A stretch of DNA of 64,000 nt from Bradyrhizobium sp. 195. Its GTDB lineage: Bacteria; Pseudomonadota; Alphaproteobacteria; Rhizobiales; Xanthobacteraceae. The stretch lies in contig NZ_CP082161.1 in assembly GCF_023101665.1 (NCBI RefSeq), positions 744,001 to 808,000 on the forward strand, in the 5' to 3' direction. Positions 35,006 to 42,690 of the stretch are shown in pieces. The notes beneath the pieces are model-generated. The model did no database searches and had not been told where the DNA came from. It saw only the letters and a list, made by a program, of their open reading frames with translations. The position numbers and the translations under genes were made by a program. Positions within the stretch are counted from its first letter, which is position 1. The number at the start of each line of letters is the position of its first letter.

Positions 35006-35670
35006 GTGTTCAGGTCCCCACCCATACCACGCTGCCGCGCCATTTCATCGATGCGCGCCGCGCCCTCGATGGCGAGCTTGCGCGATTCCTCGTCCACGAA
35101 TTCAGAGTGTGCGAGCTGTTCCTCGATGACGTCGGTCTCGGCGACGTCGGCAAGCCGGCTCGGCCATTCGCCGGTCGTCAGGCACACGATGCAGCGGATG
35201 ATCTCGCCGATCCCCTGAAGCATGATCAGCGCGCCCGCGATCGGAATGACGGTCTTGAAGTGGTAGACCGGCGGGCCATCCGCCGTGACGTTGGAATGCT
35301 CGTTGATGTGCCAGGAATCGGCGGCGTAGAAATAGCCTGCATAGATCAGCGCAGCGATGCCCGGAATGAAGAAGACGAAGTAGAGAATGAGGTCGAGCGC
35401 GGCCTGCGTTCGCGGCCGCATCGAGGAATACAGGAAGTCGCCGCGGACATGGGCGTTCTGCGCCAGCGTATAGGCGCCGGCCAGCATGAACAGCGACCCG
35501 TACAGCATGTTCTCGGCGTCGAAGATCCATGCCGTCGGCATGTTCACGGCGTAGCGTTTGAACACCTCGATACAGACGACGCCCATCAGGACGATCATCA
35601 GCCAGGCGGTCGCCTTGCCGACCCAGGTGGAGATGCCGTCGATCGTGTGCAGTAAACTCTGGACGCTCAT
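35002..35670 (-). CDS. TRAP transporter small permease (DctQ type)
   Basis: The 222-residue, four-segment membrane protein reads MSVQSLLHTIDGISTWVGKA, then FKRYAVNMPTAWIFDAENML and HVRGDFLYSSMRPRTQ, the usual DctQ order. The C-terminal 45 residues are an acidic cytoplasmic tail (VAETDVIEEQLAHSEFVDEE), longer than in simple members. It pairs with DctM, with which it overlaps by four bases. GAGGCGG supports ATG 35670 over the longer open frame. The substrate-binding protein gene lies 99 bases upstream. Confidence 0.9.
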   Translation of the reverse strand: MSVQSLLHTIDGISTWVGKATAWLMIVLMGVVCIEVFKRYAVNMPTAWIFDAENMLYGSLFMLAGAYTLAQNAHVRGDFLYSSMRPRTQAALDLILYFVFFIPGIAALIYAGYFYAADSWHINEHSNVTADGPPVYHFKTVIPIAGALIMLQGIGEIIRCIVCLTTGEWPSRLADVAETDVIEEQLAHSEFVDEESRKLAIEGAARIDEMARQRGMGGDLNT

Positions 35671-35769
35671 GTGATGCGGCCGCCTCGGCGAAAAGAGGAT
35701 AGCTGAACGTAGCACAAGGCACCGCCCAGGTGATGATCCGGACGGTGCCTTGCCGGTATTATTTCGCCG

Positions 35770-36909
35770 CTAGAGCTTCTTGGCCGCCGCGTTGGGCCCG
35801 AAATAGTGGTCGTAGGCCATGCGGCGGTTCACCACCGTATCCTGCTCCCACTGCGTCGCGCGCTTGGCGAATTCGATCTGCGACTGCACGATCTCCTTGA
35901 ACAGGGGATTCTCCGCCGCTTTCTTCTTCACCACGCTATCATAGATCTCAAGCTGCTGCTTCAGGATGGCATCGGGAGTCTTGTAGAACTTGACGTTGTC
36001 CTTGGTCTGCAGCTCCACATAGTCCTTGGAGTAGCGGTCGATCGCCTTCCAGGACATGTCCGCCGAAGCCGCGTCCACCGCGTTGGCGATGATCGCCTTT
36101 ATCTTGTCCGGCAGCGCGTTGTACTTGTCCTTGTTGAACGTGATCTCGAACTGCTCGGCATTCTGGTGATAGCTCTGCAGCATGCAGACCTTGGAGACGT
36201 CGGGGAAGCCAAGCACGCGGTCGGAGGTGGCATTATTGAACTCCGCCGCGTCCAAGAGGCCGCGGTCCATGGCAGCTACGATTTCGCCGCCGGGCAGCGC
36301 GTTCACGGCCGCGCCCATTCCCGAATACACATCGATGGAGATTCCGACAGTGCGGAATTTCAGACCCTTGACATCCTCGGGCTTGGTGACCGGCTTCTTG
36401 AACCAGCCGAACGGCTGCGTCGGCATCGGCCCGTAAGGGAATGAGACCACGTTGGCGCCGATCGATTCATAGAGTTTTGCGAGCAGCTCCTTGCCGCCGC
36501 CGTAGCGGTGCCAGGCCAGCAGCATGTTGGCGTCCATCGCAAAGCCCGGACCCGATCCCCACAAAGCGAGCGCCGTCTGCTTGCCGTAGTGATAGACGAG
36601 CACGCCGTGGCCGCCGTCGAGCACGCCCTTGGATACCGCGTCGAGCAGGCCGAAGGCAGGCACCACGGCGCCGGCGGGAAGCACCTCGATCTTGAGGTCG
36701 CCGCCGGTCATGTCGTTGACTTTCTTGGCGTAGTCGAGGGCGTATTCGTGGAAAATGTCCTTGGATGGCCAGGTGCTCTGCCAGCGCATGCTGATCGGGC
36801 CCTGCGCACTGACGATGGCCGGCGCGGCGACCGTGGCGGCGGCGCCAGCGGCAGCAACTTTCAGGAAGCGGCGTCGACTGGACGTACCTCCTTTACCTGA
36901 TTTGGTCAT
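35770..36909 (-). CDS. TRAP transporter substrate-binding protein (DctP type)
   Basis: The 379-residue periplasmic protein starts with a twin-arginine-type signal (SSRRRFLKVAAAGAAATVAA) ending at SAQ. The mature part begins PISMRWQSTWPSKDIFHEYA and has the DctP signature FRTVGISIDVYSGMGAAVNA, with the conserved Arg that binds the carboxylate of the ligand. PGGEIVAAMDRGLLDAAEFN follows. It delivers an organic acid to the DctQM pair; the ligand is not defined, but the WPSKDIFHEY start resembles TRAP proteins of the TtpDct/DctP-10 type. RBS GAGGGAGGAAG precedes ATG 36909, so this start is firm. Confidence 0.93.
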   Translation of the reverse strand: MTKSGKGGTSSRRRFLKVAAAGAAATVAAPAIVSAQGPISMRWQSTWPSKDIFHEYALDYAKKVNDMTGGDLKIEVLPAGAVVPAFGLLDAVSKGVLDGGHGVLVYHYGKQTALALWGSGPGFAMDANMLLAWHRYGGGKELLAKLYESIGANVVSFPYGPMPTQPFGWFKKPVTKPEDVKGLKFRTVGISIDVYSGMGAAVNALPGGEIVAAMDRGLLDAAEFNNATSDRVLGFPDVSKVCMLQSYHQNAEQFEITFNKDKYNALPDKIKAIIANAVDAASADMSWKAIDRYSKDYVELQTKDNVKFYKTPDAILKQQLEIYDSVVKKKAAENPLFKEIVQSQIEFAKRATQWEQDTVVNRRMAYDHYFGPNAAAKKL

Positions 36910-37059
36910 GGCTTCCTCCCTCTGGTGTGGCGATCCGTTGCGGATCACCCTGTTTTATGAGGAGAAGACAAAGACGCGCGCCGGGGTTTGGCAAGAATGT
37001 TCCCGGTGATGCGACGCTACGACGCGGATTGCGGTAATGACGCGCCGCAACCGGATCAC

Positions 37060-37310
37060 GAAGCATCGCTACTTTTCAGAACGGCAGATCATCGGAATTT
37101 TGAATGAGCATGAGGCCGACGTTTCGGCCTCCGATCTGCCCCAAGCATGGCGTCAGCGCCGCCAGCAGCTACAAATGAAAAGCGACGCTCGGCGGGATGG
37201 AGGTGTCGGAGGCCAAGCGGCCGAAGACGCTCGAGGACGAGAACACGCGGCTGAAGCTGTTGCTGGCCGGCGCACAGGCAATGCGGCCTAAGGACGTTCT
37301 GGAAGGTGGA
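37060..37310 (+). mobile_element. IS3-family transposase orfA remnant
   Basis: ERQIIGILNEHEADVSASDL and, after a frame change, MEVSEAKRPKTLEDENTRLK correspond to the helix-turn-helix and leucine-zipper parts of IS3/IS407-type OrfA. The middle (normally C-R-KHG-I-S-x-x-T-FYNW) is corrupted, and no orfB or clear terminal inverted repeats follow. An old insertion site, now inactive. Confidence 0.7.
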
Positions 37311-37379
37311 CTGCTGTTACAGCCAGGCCGGGATGAGATCCGCGCACGCGGTTCAGGTGCTTGTGTCTTAATTGTATAG

Positions 37380-37688
37380 CTAATTCAATGGCATACGAGT
37401 TCGCAATTTTGTCCTGAATGGCGCACCATGCCCCTGACGTCGGACTTCCCCGAGATGTGGCTGCTCTTGAGCCACTATCCTGGTTCGCTATACGAGACCG
37501 GCTGCCGCTGATATGATCTCTCGCTATTGGGACGGTAAACGGCAGCTCGCCACCGTACCTTTTTCTGCGATGCCGGCCTTCTGATCGGATTCGATCCCGC
37601 TCGCGCGCTTTTCGCTTCGGCTCGACAAGAACGCCGAACAAATTCGTCAATGGCTGCCGCTGTCCCCGCTCACATTGGGAGATGTGCC
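37380..37688. other. Intergenic stretch without a recognisable gene
   Basis: Holds the upstream region of the DUF1326 gene. I could not identify a matching IS end or coding frame. Confidence 0.4.
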
Positions 37689-38321
37689 ATGGCTGCATCG
37701 GACTGGCGTCTCGAAGGCGAATGGATGAAGAATTGCAATTGCGCGTTTGGCTGCCCCTGCGATTTCAACGCTCTACCGACCCTCGGCTATTGCAAAGGCA
37801 TGGTCGGCATGCGGATCACCACGGGGCATTTTGAGGGCGTCAAGCTCGACGGCATTTGTTTTGCGGTCGTGGTGGACTTTCCGGGCGCGCTGCATCAAGG
37901 CAACGGCAAGATGCAGCCCATCGTCGACCAGCGCGCCACGCCGGAGCAGCGACAGGCGCTGTTCAACATTTTGTCGGGCAAGCATTCGGCGGAAGGCACG
38001 CTGTTCCACATTTTCAGCCTGATCGTGACGACGATTCACGATCCGGTTTTCGCGCCGTTCGAATTCTCCTTCGACAAGGATGGCCGTGTCGCAAAACTCG
38101 TCGCCGGCGATCTGCTCGAGACCGAGGTTGAGCCGATCAAGAATCCCGTGACCGGTGCTCCGCATCGAGTTCAGGTGGTCATGCCCGAAGGCTTCGAGCA
38201 CAGAGCTGCCGAGGTCGCGTCCGCCAATATCCGCTCGACCGGCGCGATCCTATTCGAGACCCAGGGCACGCACAGCTCGCTCGCCAATGTCGTACAGACG
38301 CCCGAGGGCGTTGCGGCGTGA
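37689..38321 (+). CDS. DUF1326-domain protein
   Basis: This 210-residue soluble protein begins MAASDWRLEGEWMKNCNCAF and continues GCPCDFNALPTLGYCKGMVG, a C-x-C-x-x-x-C-x-C cluster near the N-terminus that suggests metal binding. GHFEGVKLDGICFAVVVDFP and the C-terminal TGAILFETQGTHSSLANVVQ are typical of DUF1326. No function has been established. It is followed by a DUF2182 gene 125 bases on, a pairing I have seen repeatedly in Proteobacteria. GGGAGATGTGCC lies before ATG 37689. Confidence 0.88.
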   Translation: MAASDWRLEGEWMKNCNCAFGCPCDFNALPTLGYCKGMVGMRITTGHFEGVKLDGICFAVVVDFPGALHQGNGKMQPIVDQRATPEQRQALFNILSGKHSAEGTLFHIFSLIVTTIHDPVFAPFEFSFDKDGRVAKLVAGDLLETEVEPIKNPVTGAPHRVQVVMPEGFEHRAAEVASANIRSTGAILFETQGTHSSLANVVQTPEGVAA

Positions 38322-38446
38322 TGCAGCGCTGACACCGAGGCCGTACCATCGGTGTCAGCTCGTTATGTTCCGGGGAGCGCGACAACGCGCGTCGTGAAGG
38401 ATGAAGGTCCGGCTCCCGGATTCGTCACTGCGCTGGCGGTCAACCA

Positions 38447-39226
38447 ATGCACGGGCCCGCGATACTGGAACACCTGCTCTCCCGCGATCGCTTGATCGTC
38501 GCGATCGGGACTGCCGCTGTGGCGGCGCTCGCCTGGGCCTATCTTGCGGGCGGCGCCGGCATGGACACCGACATGATGGCCGAGATGCCGGACATGGCCC
38601 CGATGCCGTGGACGCTGCGCTCTGCCGCGCTGCTGTTTGCGATGTGGTGGGTGATGATGATCGCGATGATGGCGCCGAGCGCGGCGCCCACCGTCCTCTT
38701 GTATGCGACCGTCAGGCACAAGCACGAGACGGCACCCCGCGCGGCAATCGATGCCTGGATCTTTCTCGCCGGGTACCTCGTGACATGGGCAGGGTTCAGT
38801 CTCGCAGCAGTCCTGGCGCAATGGGTGCTTGAACGCCTCGGCCTCTTGTCGATGGCGATGGCAAGCACCAGCGCGGTTTTGGGCGGCGTCATCCTGCTTG
38901 CCGCGGGACTTTACCAGTTCACGCCACTCAAACACGCCTGCCTGAGGTACTGCGAGAGCCCGCTATTGTTTCTCAGCCGGCATTGGCGGCCCGGCACGCG
39001 CGGGGCATTCCGCATGGGGCTGCGCCACGGCAGCTACTGCGTCGGCTGCTGCTGGTTTCTGATGGTCTTGCTGTTCGTCGGCGGCGTGATGAACCTGGTC
39101 TGGATCGTCGGCATCATGCTCTATGTCGCCGGCGAGAAGCTGCTGCCGTTCGGCCGAAGATTGAGCTATGCGGCAGGCGCGATCCTCGTCCTGTCGGGCG
39201 CAATCGTTCTTGCGCGCGCGGTGTGA
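38447..39226 (+). CDS. DUF2182 integral membrane protein
   Basis: The 259-residue protein has about six membrane segments. It has a Met-rich loop (AGMDTDMMAEMPDMAPMP, about residues 38-55) and the family motifs FAMWWVMMIAMMAPSAAP and GLYQFTPLKHACLRYCESP. A GSYCVGCCWFLMVLLFVGGV segment follows. The Met, Cys and His content points to a metal, perhaps copper, handled at or through the membrane; this is inference. It lies downstream of the Cys-rich DUF1326 gene, so the two probably work together. Confidence 0.88.
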   Translation: MHGPAILEHLLSRDRLIVAIGTAAVAALAWAYLAGGAGMDTDMMAEMPDMAPMPWTLRSAALLFAMWWVMMIAMMAPSAAPTVLLYATVRHKHETAPRAAIDAWIFLAGYLVTWAGFSLAAVLAQWVLERLGLLSMAMASTSAVLGGVILLAAGLYQFTPLKHACLRYCESPLLFLSRHWRPGTRGAFRMGLRHGSYCVGCCWFLMVLLFVGGVMNLVWIVGIMLYVAGEKLLPFGRRLSYAAGAILVLSGAIVLARAV

Positions 39227-39461
39227 GGCCTGAACTGGGGGGCCGCTCAAATGCTGCTCCCAATATGCCAATATCGCGCGGCTGCTCAAAAACGGCTGAC
39301 TTCCGTGATCATACGGACGCCGCAAACCTAAGAATTGAGCATTGTTCCAACCAAAATTTAAGGCTGTCCCGCTTAACTTCGGCGCCATGGACAGGCCCGC
39401 GTCCGGTTCCCGGCCGGGCCGCCCCGGTGCAAGGCGGAGAGAGGCGGTGCTATTTTCGGCG

Positions 39462-42142
39462 ATGAGCTCTGCACTGCCTTTGTGGCTGACGCGGGGATTG
39501 GGCAGGGTAATGCTCACGAGATCAATTCGCAGGGCGGCGTTGACGATTCTGCGCAATGCCCCGCTGCAGATCGCATTCTTCTTCCTGCCCCTGGTCTGGA
39601 TCGGCTACATCGCGATTACGTCATCGGAGCGGGCGGACGCGGTCGGGCAGGCGCGGTCGCACGGCGACAGCGTCGCCGAACTGTTCGAGGAGAACACCGA
39701 ACGCATCTTCGAGCGCGTCGATCAGTCGTTGCTGGTGGTGCGAACGCTCTACGCCCAGGAGCCGCTCACCTTTAGTCTGAAGTCATGGTCCACAAGGCCC
39801 GCATTGCGACCGGCGACGTGGTTCAGTTCGCGCTGATCGGACTGGACGGCTACATGATCAATACGACCACGGGCTATTCGGGCCCGCCGCTCTATCTTGG
39901 CGATCGCGAGCACTTCATCAATGTCATGGCGCAAGCCGATGACCGCCTCTACGTCGCCACCCCAGTGCTGGGGCGGGCGTCGCACAAATGGACCATCCAG
40001 CTCGCGCGAAAGCTGTTCGACCTTGCCGGGAATCCGGTAGGCGTGGCCGTCGGCTCGCTCAGCGTCGACGTCGTCGGCAGGTTTTACGACACCGCAAAGC
40101 TCGGCGTCGGAGGAACGCTGGTGCTCAGAAATGCGAACCACGTCGTGCTTGCCGCCCGGGGCGTGGACCAGGGCTCCGTGCTGGGACAGCGCGCGCCGAG
40201 CCGCGTCGAGGGTGAGCTGGGGGACGGCTTCTATGTGCAATATTGGAACGAGAACCGCCCGAACCGCAGCGACCGGCTGATCACCGCGCGCAGGTCGCGC
40301 GCGTTTCCGCTCATCTTCACCGTCGGCATTTCGGAGCAGGAGATTTATTCCCGCTCCGCTTTCAGGCAGAAGGTCTATCTCGGCGGCGCGCTGCTGCTTA
40401 CGTTCATCATCCTGGCCGCGACGACATTCCATTGGCGGCGGCAGCAGGCGCTGAATCGCGCTCACCGCGAGCTGCGCGATTTTGCCAGCAAGTTCGAGGA
40501 TGCGCTCAGGACCCTTCCCCAGGGCTTGAGCATGTTCGACGGCCGTGACTGCCTGATTGCGTTCAACCGGCAGTGGCTCGAACTCTACGGACTCGTACCG
40601 GAAGACATTCGGATCGGCATGGACTTCCGGGAGGTGTTCGCAAAGCAGACCGCCGTGCTCGACGTCGAGGCGTACCTCGTCGATTTGAAGAACCGGCTCG
40701 CCCAGTCGGAGCAGATCTCGAACACTGTGCAGTTTCCCGATGGACGGGTCGTCTACATCTCCTACGGCCGGCGCGAGGGTGGCGGCTGGGTTGCTACTCA
40801 TGAGGACATCACCGAGCGCAAGGCGTCGGCGGACCGCATCGAGCGGCTGGCGCATTACGACAGCCTGACCGCTCTTGCCAATCGCAACCTGTTCAAGGAG
40901 CGCATCGACCAGGCGCTGGCCCGCTCGCGCCGGCTGGAGCCCGCGTTCGCGGTGCTCTTGCTCGATCTGGACAAGTTCAAGTCCGTCAATGATGCGCTTG
41001 GCCATCAATGCGGCGACGCGTTGCTGAAGCAGGTTGCCGACCGGATCAAGGCGCAAATTCGTGACGTCGATACGGCGGCGCGAATCGGCGGCGACGAGTT
41101 TGCCGTGATCGTGGCGCCGGGCCGGGCCGCGTTGCGCGACGGCGCTGAGAGCCTGGCGGCGCGGCTGGTCCAGGCCATCGCCGAGCCCTATCACATCGAT
41201 GGCCATCCCGTCGTGATCGGCTGTAGCATTGGCCTTGCGCTCGTGCCCGAGCACGGCACGCGGGTCGACGAGATACTTCGCAACGCCGATCTTGCGCTCT
41301 ACAGGTCAAAGAATTCCGGCCGAAGCTGCTTCCACGTCTATTCAGCGGAGCTCAAGGCCGAAGCGGATCAGCGCAACGTACTCGAGATCGAGCTGCGTGA
41401 AGCGATCTGGCGCGAGGAGATCGAGGTGTTTTATCAGCCCGTGATCGAGCTCGGCACCGGTCGGGCAAAATCGGTCGAGGCCCTGGCGCGCTGGCATCAC
41501 AGCAGCAGGGGCTACATTCCTCCGGCGGAGTTCATTGCGGTGGCGGAGGCGGGGGGCTTGATCGTCGAGCTCGGCAATCAGGTGCTCGCCAGGGCCTGTC
41601 GCGATGCGACGAGCATGCCGGCCGACGTCAAGGTCGCTGTCAACCTCTCCGCTCTGCAATTTGCCGGCACCGATCTCGTCGATAACGTGACGTTTGCGTT
41701 GGCGCAGAGCGGACTCCCGCAAACCCGGCTCGAGCTCGAGATCACTGAGAGCGTATTTCTCGCCGACAGTGAGGAGAACCTCAAGACGCTCCAGCGCCTC
41801 AAGGCGCTCGGCGTCTCCATTGCCCTCGATGATTTCGGTGTCGGATACTCGTCATTGTCCTATCTGACGGCGTTTCCGTTCGACAAGGTCAAGATCGACA
41901 AGTCATTCATCGACAGGATCGATCGCTGCGAGACCGTCGCCGTGCTGAAGTCCATCGTGCAGCTCGCGAAGACGTTGAAGCTGTCGATCGTCGCCGAGGG
42001 GGTGGAGTCCTCCGAACAGGTCAGACGGCTCCAATCACTCGGCATCCCGCTCGGCCAGGGGTTCCACTTCAGCAAACCAGTGCCGCTCGCCGACTTGTCC
42101 TGGCAGGTCCCCGTGGCGCGCCGGAGACGACGTGTGGCGTGA
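39462..42142 (+). pseudogene. Cache/PAS/GGDEF/EAL protein interrupted by a one-base frameshift
   Basis: A first part (from ATG 39462) encodes a membrane segment (IAFFFLPLVWIGYIAITSSE) and the start of a periplasmic dCache domain up to SLKSW. The rest, from VHKARIATGDVVQFALIGLD at 39788 to 42142, is in the next frame: one base is missing at about 39787. It contains the second membrane segment (LLLTFIILAATTFHW), a PAS domain, GGDEF (RIGGDEFAVI) and EAL (VEALARWHH, DDFGVGYSSLSYL) with intact catalytic motifs. An ATG at 39785 could still start the cytoplasmic enzyme part without its full sensor. Mutation or assembly error must be resolved by resequencing. Confidence 0.75.
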
Positions 42143-42413
42143 GACGGGGCGAGTGGGGACAGGTCGCGCACGGAAGAGCGGCTGAGCAGGCGACTTTCGT
42201 TCGCCAAAGTTGTCTCGTATTGTTGATGGCTTGCCAGGATGGGGCTTAGGCGGGCCCCTATGGCACGTTCGGCTTCGGCTGAAACCGAAGCATCGCGCCG
42301 CGCGCAACTAATTCTCGAGCCAGATTTGCGCCCGCCTTCCTGGCACTTCGCTTGCTAAATCAACCCTAAATCCAGGCCTCAGCAGGGAGGCCGTTTCAGG
42401 TTGAGGCAAAGCG

Positions 42414-42662
42414 ATGCAGGAAGTGTCCCGTTCTGGTGCTACCGGTGAACTCAAGCTGGACGCGTTGATCGCCGATTTGTGGTGGCGCGTTCGGCTCTTG
42501 AATACCGATATTCTCGAGGAGGAGGCCAAATCCGGGGTGTTTGACGTGCAGCAGCCGACATATCCGCTGCTTGCGCTTAATCTTCGAGCGCGGCGCGACA
42601 ATCTGGTCTCCACGATCGGCGTGCTCGAGGAGCGTGCGAAATCAGTGTCGGAAGCGGCTTGA
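42414..42662 (+). CDS. Small hypothetical protein (82 aa)
   Basis: The protein begins MQEVSRSGATGELKLDALIA and includes DLWWRVRLLNTDILEEEAKS and YPLLALNLRARRDNL. It is a helical, soluble, Leu/Arg/Glu-rich sequence with no known motif. Codon use is like its neighbours and GAGGC precedes the ATG, which supports a real gene. It lies between the GGDEF/EAL gene and the convergent autotransporter. Function unknown. Confidence 0.6.
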   Translation: MQEVSRSGATGELKLDALIADLWWRVRLLNTDILEEEAKSGVFDVQQPTYPLLALNLRARRDNLVSTIGVLEERAKSVSEAA

Positions 42663-42690
42663 GAGCGGACTTCGGCTGCGGCGGCGATGA

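Noticed and set aside
33383..35218. 611-codon open frame opposite the DctM/DctQ genes
   Set aside because: Antisense shadow of GC-rich membrane-protein genes; extremely rich in His, Arg, Asp and Glu without any domain.
39749..41254. 501-codon open frame opposite the GGDEF/EAL gene
   Set aside because: Antisense shadow; the sense strand has intact GGDEF and EAL motifs.
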